A DNA stretch of 64,000 nucleotides, from assembly GCF_001544515.1 (NCBI RefSeq), contig NZ_FCOL02000028.1, forward strand, positions 1-64,000, written 5' to 3'. The number at the start of each line of letters is the position of its first letter. Positions within the stretch are counted from its first letter, which is position 1. This document shows positions 26,599 through 33,797 of this stretch, in pieces. The notes beneath the pieces were generated by a model. It searched no databases, was not told where the DNA came from, and saw nothing but the letters and a program-made list of their open reading frames with translations. This DNA comes from Caballeronia terrestris (GTDB taxonomy: Bacteria; Pseudomonadota; Gammaproteobacteria; Burkholderiales; Burkholderiaceae). The translations under genes and the position numbers were made by a program.

Positions 26599-27276
26599 CT
26601 ATCCGTGCAACACCTTCAGTAAATCCTTCGCAACGGATTCGGACGATGCTGGGTTCTGTCCCGTGATCAGACGGCCATCGATGATCGACAGGGGCTGCCA
26701 GTCATCCACCTTCTCGAAGCGGCCACCGAGACGCTTCAATTCGTCTTCGACGAGAAACGGCACGATCTCGGTAAGACCGACCGCCTCTTCTTCCGAATTG
26801 GTGAAGCCGGATACGCGCTTGCCTTTGACGAGCGGTTCGCCGTTCACCTTGACGTGACGCAGCACGCCCGGCGCATGACACACTAAAGCGACTGTTTTTC
26901 CGGAGTCGTAGAAGCGCTCGATGAGCGAGATCGAATGGGGGTCCTCGGCGAGATCCCAAAGAGGGCCGTGACCGCCTGGGTAGAACACGGCGTCGTAGTC
27001 GTCGGCCTTGATATCGGCGAGCACGGCAGTTGTGGCGAGTACACGTTGCGCGGCGGGATCGCCCTTGAAACGTTCGGTGAGCGCCGTTTGGCCTTCGGGC
27101 GTGTCGCTCTTCGGGTCCAAAGGCGGCTGACCGCCCTTCGGTGAGCTGACCGTGACATCGACGCCCGCGTCCACGAACGTGAAATAGGGCGCTGCAAATT
27201 CTTCCAGCCAGAAACCGGTCTTCTTGCCCGTGTTACCGAGCCGGTCATGCGAAGTAAGCACCATCAGTATTTTCAT
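26599..27276 (-). CDS. DJ-1/PfpI family class I glutamine amidotransferase-like protein
   Basis: 225 residues of the Hsp31/YajL-like group. The nucleophile elbow VALVCHAPGVL contains the Cys (about residue 133) and the adjacent His. Acidic residues near FYPGGHGPLWDL complete the site. Family members act as glyoxalase III (methylglyoxal to lactate) or protein/nucleotide deglycases. MKILMVLTSHD was taken as the start since upstream codons show no family similarity. Divergent from the VOC protein gene, with a perfect inverted repeat in its leader. Confidence 0.88.
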   Translation of the reverse strand: MKILMVLTSHDRLGNTGKKTGFWLEEFAAPYFTFVDAGVDVTVSSPKGGQPPLDPKSDTPEGQTALTERFKGDPAAQRVLATTAVLADIKADDYDAVFYPGGHGPLWDLAEDPHSISLIERFYDSGKTVALVCHAPGVLRHVKVNGEPLVKGKRVSGFTNSEEEAVGLTEIVPFLVEDELKRLGGRFEKVDDWQPLSIIDGRLITGQNPASSESVAKDLLKVLHG

Positions 27277-27307
27277 GGTCGTCGCTCCGTCCAAATAGTG
27301 GTTCCAT

Positions 27308-27324
27308 CCACGCGAACCGCGTGG
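27308..27324. promoter_or_regulatory. Inverted repeat CCACGCG-AAC-CGCGTGG
   Basis: Perfect 7-bp arms around a 3-bp spacer, 32 bp upstream of the DJ-1/PfpI gene start in its divergent promoter region. A second, looser pair (AAACTA at 27327-27332 and TAGTTT at 27352-27357) lies beside it. Likely a repressor site; the regulator is not known. Confidence 0.4.
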
Positions 27325-27549
27325 TGAAACTACTATAGGCGGCCAATACGATAGTTTAGGGTTGAATGCCGCGTACCTGATGCTATAAAAAGAACAGTGC
27401 CGAATACAGGCCAAGTGCAGGACGTATCGATGCGCTTACAACACTGCTTCCAAGGTCTTTCTTCCGCTCGCGTCCGTTTCGCCTGGACACGAAGCGTCTC
27501 TCCCCAGCCATTTCATTCGTTCTGATTCGCCAATCAGAAGGAGACAGAC

Positions 27550-28176
27550 ATGAACAATACACAGACGCAGATCGACATGAAACTCGAGGTCGTCGTCATA
27601 CCCGTAGCGGACGTGGATCGCGCAAAGCAGTTCTATGCGAGCCTGGGCTGGCGACTCGATGTCGATATCGAAAAGGACGGACAGTTTCGGGTCGTTCATT
27701 TCACTCCGCCCGGATCGCAGTGCTCGCTTCTGTTTGGCAAGGGCGTCACGACAGAAGCGCCCGGCTCGTTGCAAGGGCTGCACCTGATCGTGTCCGACGT
27801 GGTTGCAGCGCGCGAAGGGCTCGTTGGCCGTGGCGTCGACGTCAGTGAAGTGTTCCATGACGTCGGCGGCTTGTTCCATCATGCCGGCGAAGAGGGACGC
27901 TTGAGCGGCCCGCATCCGGAGCGGGCGAGCTACGGTTCGTTCGCCTCGTTTAGCGATCCCGATGGAAACGGCTGGGTCTTCCAGGAAGTGACTACCCGGT
28001 TCCCCGGAAGAGTCGATGCGGCCAACACGACATTCGCATCGTCGACGGAACTCGCAGGCGCGCTTCGCCGCGCTGCGGCCGCGCACGGTGAGCACGAGAA
28101 GCTGACCGGCAAGCACGATGAGAACTGGCCGGACTGGTACGCGGATTTCGTCGTTCGCGAGCAGGCCGTCACGTAA
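27550..28176 (+). CDS. VOC (glyoxalase/bleomycin-resistance) family protein
   Basis: 208 residues with one vicinal-oxygen-chelate module, from MKLEVVVIPVADVDRAKQFY (about 10-29) through the paired beta-alpha-beta-beta-beta units to SFSDPDGNGWVFQE (about 137-150). Metal-binding acidic and His positions of the fold are partly visible. The last 50 residues (TELAGALRRAAAAHGEHE) form a charged helical extension seen in some VOC proteins of soil bacteria. Reaction unknown. AGGAGAC 8 nt upstream supports the ATG. Confidence 0.85.
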   Translation: MNNTQTQIDMKLEVVVIPVADVDRAKQFYASLGWRLDVDIEKDGQFRVVHFTPPGSQCSLLFGKGVTTEAPGSLQGLHLIVSDVVAAREGLVGRGVDVSEVFHDVGGLFHHAGEEGRLSGPHPERASYGSFASFSDPDGNGWVFQEVTTRFPGRVDAANTTFASSTELAGALRRAAAAHGEHEKLTGKHDENWPDWYADFVVREQAVT

Positions 28177-28192
28177 TCGTCCACATGAGCGG

Positions 28193-28738
28193 CTAGTCCG
28201 CTTCGGCGCGCAGCGGTGCCGAAGGAACGACTGTCTCCACGAGGCCGGTCTTTACATAATAGACGAGACCGGTCACCGTGAACGCGGCCGGAAGATTCGG
28301 GTTCGCCTTGAGCGAGGCGATATCGAGCGCGACCGCCTTGTACGGATCGGTGATCGCGAGGTCGTCGAGTTTGTCTTCCGCGACACCCATATGCTTCGCC
28401 AGCAACTTCGGCGCGTGATGGTAGCAGCCGGCGATGCCGCAATCGGTATGTTGAAGGACCACCAGGTTCCAGCCAGCGCCCACATCTTCGCCAGCCGATC
28501 GCGATACGGTGCGCAGGATCGCCATCGTTTCCAGGAGCGCCGGATTCACCCGCCCGCCGACGTTGCGAATGACCGCCGCTTCGCCTGGCGCGAGCTTGAG
28601 CACGTCCATCGGATCGACGCGAGGATCGACGCAGCCGACGATCATCGTGCGGCGCGACGGCAGCATTTTCAGGTCGGCGGAGAAGCCGGTTTGCGCGAAC
28701 TCGGCATTGCGGCTCGCGAGCGTTTCGAGAAAGTCCAT
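28193..28738 (-). CDS. Beta-class carbonic anhydrase
   Basis: 181-residue zinc enzyme converting CO2 and water to bicarbonate. Zinc ligands Cys36 with the Asp38-Arg40 dyad (GCVDPRVDP) and His97-Cys100 (LQHTDCGIAG) are all present, so it should be active. It is shorter than plant-type beta enzymes and matches the compact bacterial form. It lies 23 bp downstream of an SDR gene on the same strand, a likely two-gene unit. Confidence 0.92.
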   Translation of the reverse strand: MDFLETLASRNAEFAQTGFSADLKMLPSRRTMIVGCVDPRVDPMDVLKLAPGEAAVIRNVGGRVNPALLETMAILRTVSRSAGEDVGAGWNLVVLQHTDCGIAGCYHHAPKLLAKHMGVAEDKLDDLAITDPYKAVALDIASLKANPNLPAAFTVTGLVYYVKTGLVETVVPSAPLRAEAD

Positions 28739-28761
28739 GATTGCCTCTATCGGTTGAATTT

Positions 28762-29508
28762 TCAGGCGCGCTGCGGCAGCCGTTGGGACATCATCGCCTG
28801 CAAGCCCTTCGGGTCCTTGATGAACGCCGCGTGAATGCCGCGCGACTGATTGCCTGCGACGATCTCGTCGTTGGTGCCGGCCTCGATTGCGTCGAGTGCA
28901 TCACCGACGACTTCCTGTGGCGTCATCCGCGGCTCGGGCAACTTCGCGCCCATTTCGGTTTCCGTCTGAACGGCGAGCACGCCGACCACTTGCGTGCCTT
29001 GCGCGCCCAGTTCTGCGCGCACGCTGCGCGTGAGAGACAGGCCCGCCGCCTTCGAAGCCGAGTAGGTCGCGGCGACTGGCAGGCTGACCAGCGAGAGCAT
29101 AGACAGCATGTTGATCAGCGCGCCGCCGCCTTTGCTCGCGAGGATCGGAGCGAACGCACGGGTCAGCGCCAGCGTGCCAAAGTAGTTGACGTCCATCTCG
29201 CGACGGGCGTCGTCGATGGAATGAGCCGAGATCGCGCCTTCGAACGCGGCGTAACCGGCGTTGTTGATGAGGAGCGTCACGTCCGATGCGATGGCTGCGG
29301 CTGCGGCCACCTGATCGGGATCGGTGACGTCGAGCGGCAACGGCACGAGGCGACGGTCGCCATCCTTGAGCAGTTCCTTGAGCGACGTGGTGTCGCGTGC
29401 AGCGACGTAAATCTTCGAAGCGCCACGCTTCAGCAGTTCGGCGACGTACGCGCGTCCGATGCCACGGTTGGCGCCAGTAACAAGAGCGACGGATTGAGCG
29501 ATTTTCAT
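28762..29508 (-). CDS. Short-chain dehydrogenase/reductase
   Basis: 248 residues with a complete classical active site: cofactor motif TGANRGIG (11-18), NNAG, a Ser in the SMLSLVS strand, and YSASK. Substrate cannot be read from the sequence. It precedes the carbonic anhydrase gene by 23 bp and lies 159 bp after the end of the NmrA-like gene on the same strand. The start ATG at 29508 is the first Met of the Rossmann fold. Confidence 0.9.
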   Translation of the reverse strand: MKIAQSVALVTGANRGIGRAYVAELLKRGASKIYVAARDTTSLKELLKDGDRRLVPLPLDVTDPDQVAAAAAIASDVTLLINNAGYAAFEGAISAHSIDDARREMDVNYFGTLALTRAFAPILASKGGGALINMLSMLSLVSLPVAATYSASKAAGLSLTRSVRAELGAQGTQVVGVLAVQTETEMGAKLPEPRMTPQEVVGDALDAIEAGTNDEIVAGNQSRGIHAAFIKDPKGLQAMMSQRLPQRA

Positions 29509-29667
29509 GATGATGACCTTTTGAAGTTAAAGAGAGGTAAGGGGTGGTTCCGCTTGCTTGGGCTTAACTATCGTCTATCGCCGAAGCGCCCGGTAGCCGC
29601 TCTTTCTAGCTATGACTTATCCTGGAACAGCATGGATAACGTCGAGCGACGACCGGGCTGCGTTTGC

Positions 29668-30540
29668 TTAACGCTCGATGACAAACTTCGAGAGATTCGT
29701 CTTGATGAATTGCTCGACCGTCGTCAGCGGCTGGCCGATGATCTCGGTACCGGTGCTGTCAGTGCCCGCCAGCAAGCCTTCCTGCTGATCGATCGTGACG
29801 GCTTCGAAGTGTCGGCGCATCGCATCGGCGTCCTGGAGGCCGAACAGTTCGAGGAACGTCGAGACGGTGACATGCTCGTACGGCATGTTCTTGCCCAGCA
29901 CGCGGCTCACTTCGGCGGCGAGTTCCTCATGGCTGTATTCGACGGGGCCGTGCAGCGGCAGCGCCTTGCCGACGTGGGGAGCCGGATTGGCGACGATGCC
30001 CGCGACGATGCGCGCAATGTCGCTGCCCGCGATCGGCGCAAAACGGCTGTCCTTGTTGTACGGCATCACGTAACGGCCGTAGCGGATTTGCGGCGCGATG
30101 TAGAGCAGCCATTCGGCAAAGAACGTCACCCGCAGATGCACGGACGGCACGCCGGACCAGTTGAAAATCTGCTCGGATAGCCAGTGGTTTTGCGTCGCCT
30201 TGCTGCGTGCAGCAGGCCGAGACTGCTTGTGCGACATGTTGACGATCAGATCCAGTTGCTGCTCTTTCGCGGCTTGCGCGAAAATCACGGCCGCTTCGAC
30301 CAGTCCTTCGGCGAGCGGAAAGACGAAATACGCGCGCTGGACGCCATTCATGGCAAGGCGGATATCACGCAGGCTCTTCATGTCGCCGAATACGACTTCG
30401 GCGCCCAGGTCGCGCAGCCGTTGCGCGCGGTGATCGTCTTGGCGCACCAGTGCGCGGACATAAAAACCTTTTTCAAGCAGACGTTCGACGGTCGGACGGC
30501 CGGTGTCACCAGACGCGCCGGTTACGAGGACTGTGGTCAT
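29668..30540 (-). CDS. NmrA-like NAD(P)-binding protein
   Basis: 290 residues, beginning MTTVLVTGASGDTGRPTVER, a GxxGxxG motif of the NmrA/HSCARG group. No YxxxK catalytic pair is seen. Such proteins act as quinone reductases or redox sensors. The start at 30540 was chosen at the Rossmann strand; a longer frame adds 43 residues without similarity. It is transcribed divergently from a LysR gene, with an imperfect 31-bp inverted repeat between them, and is probably its target. Confidence 0.87.
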   Translation of the reverse strand: MTTVLVTGASGDTGRPTVERLLEKGFYVRALVRQDDHRAQRLRDLGAEVVFGDMKSLRDIRLAMNGVQRAYFVFPLAEGLVEAAVIFAQAAKEQQLDLIVNMSHKQSRPAARSKATQNHWLSEQIFNWSGVPSVHLRVTFFAEWLLYIAPQIRYGRYVMPYNKDSRFAPIAGSDIARIVAGIVANPAPHVGKALPLHGPVEYSHEELAAEVSRVLGKNMPYEHVTVSTFLELFGLQDADAMRRHFEAVTIDQQEGLLAGTDSTGTEIIGQPLTTVEQFIKTNLSKFVIER

Positions 30541-30610
30541 ATCAATTACTCCGGATACGAAGTCGCGGCTTAAAAAAAGCGGCTGACTTCGGTTGCAGGG
30601 CTGTCGAGGC

Positions 30611-30641
30611 ATCGGAATCAGGGCCCTTGCGTGACTCCGAT
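30611..30641. promoter_or_regulatory. Imperfect inverted repeat between NmrA-like gene and LysR gene
   Basis: ATCGGAATCA (30611-30620) and TGACTCCGAT (30632-30641) pair in 9 of 10 positions around an 11-bp spacer. It sits 70 bp upstream of the NmrA-like start and 162 bp before the LysR start, a normal place for a LysR binding region. Confidence 0.45.
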
Positions 30642-30752
30642 CAAGGCTTGGCAATCGATGCCGAACCACGCCGACAATTTGGCGTCTGCGCTTCGATTTC
30701 GGTAGCCGGTGAATTCGGCTAACATTTATGCTGGCCGAGCATCGGTGCGGTG

Positions 30753-30776
30753 GCTCGCCGGCTCGCCGGCTCGCCG
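30753..30776. repeat. Three tandem copies of GCTCGCCG
   Basis: Three exact 8-bp units followed by a partial fourth (GCTG), 28 bp upstream of the TTG start of the LysR gene. The unit length is not a multiple of three, so copy-number change could alter an upstream frame or the leader spacing. Confidence 0.7.
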
Positions 30777-30803
30777 GCTGTTTCGTCGGAAGAAGGAGGG
30801 AGC

Positions 30804-31712
30804 TTGAAGGACGTCCTGACGTTCAGGCTTTACACCCGCGTCGCCCGGCTCGGCAGCTTTTCGGCGGCCGCGCGGGAATGCGGGTTGGCGCAATCGCAAG
30901 TGTCGCGGATGATCGCCGAACTCGAAGCGGGCCTCGGCGCCCGCTTGCTCACGCGGACCACGCGCGCCGTCGTGCCGACCGAAGCGGGCCTTGAGTTTCT
31001 CGCACGCATGGAGCCGATCCTGGCGGCGATCGACGACGCGGAGAACAGCGTCCGCGAGACGGGGGAACTGCGCGGCGTGCTGCGCCTCGCCATGCCTTCG
31101 ACGATGGCCATATGCGTGATCATGCCGCGCCTATCGGCCTTCACTGAGCGTCATCCATTGCTCAAGGTCGAGATCATGCTCGACGACCGATGGCAGGACA
31201 TGATCCGCGAAGCGGTCGATGTCGGCATCCGCGTGGGCAGCCTGCCGGACTCCGCGGGCACCGCTAAGCTGATCGGAACGATGCATCGCGTGGTCGTTGC
31301 TTCGCGTCGTTATCTGGACCGGCATGGCGCGCCGCTGCTGCCGGAGGACATTGCCAGGCATCGTGTCGTGGGCGGACCGGCCGGGTCGCATGTGTCGTCG
31401 TGGCAATTCGAACGCGAGGGCGAGACGACATCGATCGACGTGCAACCGCACGTTTCCACTAACGACACGGCGGGTGCGCTGGCCGCGGCGGCTGCGGGTC
31501 TCGGCATCGTCTCGACGACATCGTGGGCGTGTCGATCGCAAATCGAAGAGGGCACGCTCGTGCGCCTGCTGCCCGAATGGACCATGGCGCAACTCCCTGT
31601 GCATGCGTATTTCCCGATGGGGCGAGCCACGCGCATGGCGGCCCGCGCGTTCGTCGATTTCATCGCGGAAGAGCTCACGAACGGACCTCGCGATTTCGTA
31701 GCCGCAGCGTAG
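30804..31712 (+). CDS. LysR-family transcriptional regulator, divergent from NmrA-like gene
   Basis: 302 residues from a TTG start at 30804, selected because GGAGGGA stands just before it and the paralogue at 21100-22005 starts at the same residue (LKDVLTFRLYTRVARLGSFS here). An in-frame upstream start would read through the 8-bp tandem repeats. The winged helix (GLAQSQVSRMIAELE) is followed by the effector domain. It probably governs the divergent NmrA-like gene and perhaps the SDR/carbonic anhydrase pair. Confidence 0.9.
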   Translation: MKDVLTFRLYTRVARLGSFSAAARECGLAQSQVSRMIAELEAGLGARLLTRTTRAVVPTEAGLEFLARMEPILAAIDDAENSVRETGELRGVLRLAMPSTMAICVIMPRLSAFTERHPLLKVEIMLDDRWQDMIREAVDVGIRVGSLPDSAGTAKLIGTMHRVVVASRRYLDRHGAPLLPEDIARHRVVGGPAGSHVSSWQFEREGETTSIDVQPHVSTNDTAGALAAAAAGLGIVSTTSWACRSQIEEGTLVRLLPEWTMAQLPVHAYFPMGRATRMAARAFVDFIAEELTNGPRDFVAAA

Positions 31713-31747
31713 TCACCAACATCGGTTCGCCGTAACCCGGAGTGTCC

Positions 31748-32953
31748 ATGTTCGACAAGTACTTGCGTATCGAAAGTGGCCCCGACTGGCACCACTTCTA
31801 CGTCTACACGGACAGTTGGTTCGTTGCGATGTTGCTCGTGGTCGCCTTGCTGCTCGCGATCTTTCTGGCGAGCGCGATCTGCTATTACGTGACGCGCTCG
31901 GTCATGTTGTTGATCGTGAGCCGCCTCGCGCGCAAGAAAGGGCGCAAGTGGCTGAGCGCCGCCGAGCGGCATCGCGTGTTCCACCGGCTCGCGCCGCTCG
32001 TGCCAGCGGGGATCATCTATGCGTCGGCGCCGCTGCTTTCCGGCCTCACGTTTCCCTTGATCGCAGCGCTCGGACGGCCATTGGCGATCATCGCGGCGTG
32101 CTACATGGTCTACACGCTGCTGCGCGCGGCGCTTGCGTTGCGTGACAGTATCGACGAACGCTACAGCCACTTTCCATCCGCAAGCGAGAGGCCGATCAAG
32201 AGCTTCCTTCAGATCGCGACCATCGTCGTTTACCTGGTCGCGCTGATCGCTATCGTCTCGCTGCTGATGGAGCGTTCGCCCGTCTATCTTCTCACGGGCT
32301 TAAGCGCGATCACGGCGCTTCTAATCATTATCTTCCGCGACTCGCTGCTCGGCTTCGTCGCCAGCATCCAGCTCGCGGCCTACGACATGTTGCGCGTGGG
32401 CGACTGGATCGAAGTGCCGGGGTTCATCGCAGACGGCACGGTGATCGATATCGCGTTGAATACCATCAAGGTGCGCAACTTCGATAACACCATCGTGATG
32501 TTGCCGAGCCAGGTGCTTCTGGCGAACAGCGTGAAAAACTGGCGCGGCATGATCGAGTCGGGCGGAAGGCGTCTTCGGCATGCCATTCATTTCGACGCGG
32601 ATACGATCCGCTTTCCCGACGAAGCGTTGCTCGCGCGTTTGCACGAAGCCATTCAACGGCCGCTCGTCTTGCCCGAAGGCGAGCTTCGCACGAACCTTGG
32701 CTTGTATCGACGTTACCTGAGCGCCTACTTCGGGGATCACCCGGCAGTGCGGCGCGACATGCCACTCGTGATACGGCAAGTGCAATCGAGGGAGCCGGTG
32801 GTCGCGCTGGAGATCTGCCTCTATATCGACGAGATACGCTGGGAGCTCTACGAGAGCCTACAGTCGGACATGCTCGATCACGCTTATGGGGTCTTGCCGC
32901 TTTTTGGCCTGCGGTGTTGGCAGCGGGAACGCGTAGTGTCTGTTATGCCGTAA
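31748..32953 (+). CDS. MscS-type mechanosensitive ion channel
   Basis: 401-residue inner-membrane protein. Four or five hydrophobic helices lie in the first 200 residues. The pore helix and the start of the beta domain are typical (ALLIIIFRDSLLGFVASIQL, then RVGDWIEVPG and VRNFDNTIVMLPSQVLL). It should open under membrane tension and release osmolytes. ATG 31748 has GGAG five bases before it; an in-frame GTG two codons upstream is less well placed. The C-terminal domain is longer than in E. coli MscS and resembles YbdG-like members. Confidence 0.9.
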   Translation: MFDKYLRIESGPDWHHFYVYTDSWFVAMLLVVALLLAIFLASAICYYVTRSVMLLIVSRLARKKGRKWLSAAERHRVFHRLAPLVPAGIIYASAPLLSGLTFPLIAALGRPLAIIAACYMVYTLLRAALALRDSIDERYSHFPSASERPIKSFLQIATIVVYLVALIAIVSLLMERSPVYLLTGLSAITALLIIIFRDSLLGFVASIQLAAYDMLRVGDWIEVPGFIADGTVIDIALNTIKVRNFDNTIVMLPSQVLLANSVKNWRGMIESGGRRLRHAIHFDADTIRFPDEALLARLHEAIQRPLVLPEGELRTNLGLYRRYLSAYFGDHPAVRRDMPLVIRQVQSREPVVALEICLYIDEIRWELYESLQSDMLDHAYGVLPLFGLRCWQRERVVSVMP

Positions 32954-32955
32954 CG

Positions 32956-33158
32956 ATATCGCTTCCCCAGATGGATGAATTTGAATTAGCCCGGCTGATA
33001 CGTATGCGGCCGACTGGCTCCGGTATCTCGATTGTTGCTATGAAAGGCGGGTTCATGAGCGGGACAAGGAAAGCACGCGCGATGCAGGGTTCGATTTTCA
33101 CCTTACCAAGCCGGTGGATTACGAAAGGTTGGGAGATATTGGCGCGGGCGGGGGCTGA
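32956..33158 (+). pseudogene. Relic of a response-regulator receiver domain
   Basis: The plus strand reads LPQMDEFELARLIRMRP and GSGISIVAM in one frame and, after a shift near 33045-33052, VHERDKESTRDAGFDFHLTK and PVDYERLGDI in another. Together this is the second half of a CheY-like receiver: the helix after the phosphoacceptor (xMDGFELAxxIR), the beta4 segment and the conserved Lys (LTKPVD). The phosphoacceptor Asp part is missing. It starts at the stop codon of the MscS gene, so recombination joined them. Confidence 0.65.
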
Positions 33159-33335
33159 GTGAAGTGAGAAGTTTTCATTGTCCTTGTTATCGAGCGGATC
33201 ATGAAAACCGCTCGCTGCGAGGCACATCGTGTTTCGGTGCCGATAAGGACACGCGGCACGGTGTTTGCTCCACTCGTGATCAAGCAGACGACCTTTGTCT
33301 GCCTGTTTATTCCAGTCTGAAAGGAGGAACGGATC

Positions 33336-33653
33336 ATGAGCAAGGCAATGAACACGTTAATCGCAGCCGTCGCTACAGTTGCGCTGTCAGGCAGCGTTTA
33401 TGCGCAGTCAGCGGGAGGCTCGAGCGGCGCGGGTTCGGCAGGTAGCACGGCCAGCCCGTCGAATCAGATGAACGGTGCAACGGGCGGCTACGGCGCACCG
33501 AGCGGCACCAACTCGGACAGCGGCATGGGCGCCAAGGCGCCGAACTCGGGGCTGCCGAGCACGAACAGCAACTCGACGTCGGGCAACAGCGCTCCCAAGA
33601 GCAATAACACGCTCGCGACCCCGAGCGTAGTGTCACCGGCCGCGGGCCAATAG
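33336..33653 (+). CDS. Small secreted Ser/Gly/Asn-rich protein of unknown function
   Basis: 105 residues. Residues 1-24 are a clear signal peptide ending VYAQ. The mature part is a low-complexity chain of Gly, Ser, Asn, Ala, Thr and Pro without Cys, Trp or hydrophobic core, so it is probably disordered in the periplasm or outside. AAAGGAGG lies 9 nt before the ATG, an almost perfect ribosome site, which supports strong translation. No family recognised. Confidence 0.7.
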   Translation: MSKAMNTLIAAVATVALSGSVYAQSAGGSSGAGSAGSTASPSNQMNGATGGYGAPSGTNSDSGMGAKAPNSGLPSTNSNSTSGNSAPKSNNTLATPSVVSPAAGQ

Positions 33654-33738
33654 CGGCTGCAATCGCGTAGGGCGCAGGAGTAGTTTCGATCCGTCGTCCT
33701 GGCTACGAAATCGCCTCCCAGCAAGCCTGAAAGCGATA

Positions 33739-33772
33739 GGCCCTCTCCGCCGTAGTGTTGGAGGAGAGGGCC
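33739..33772. terminator. Hairpin between convergent genes
   Basis: GGCCCTCTCC (33739-33748) and GGAGAGGGCC (33763-33772) form a perfect 10-bp GC-rich stem with a 14-nt loop. It lies between the secreted-protein gene and the convergent tannase-like gene. No long T run follows on either strand, so it may work as a weak bidirectional terminator. Confidence 0.5.
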
Positions 33773-33797
33773 CGTCGAGTCCGGAATTCCGCTTAGG

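Noticed and set aside
30753-30776. CRISPR-like or longer repeat array
   Set aside because: Only three 8-bp direct units without spacers; no repeat-spacer pattern exists anywhere in the window.
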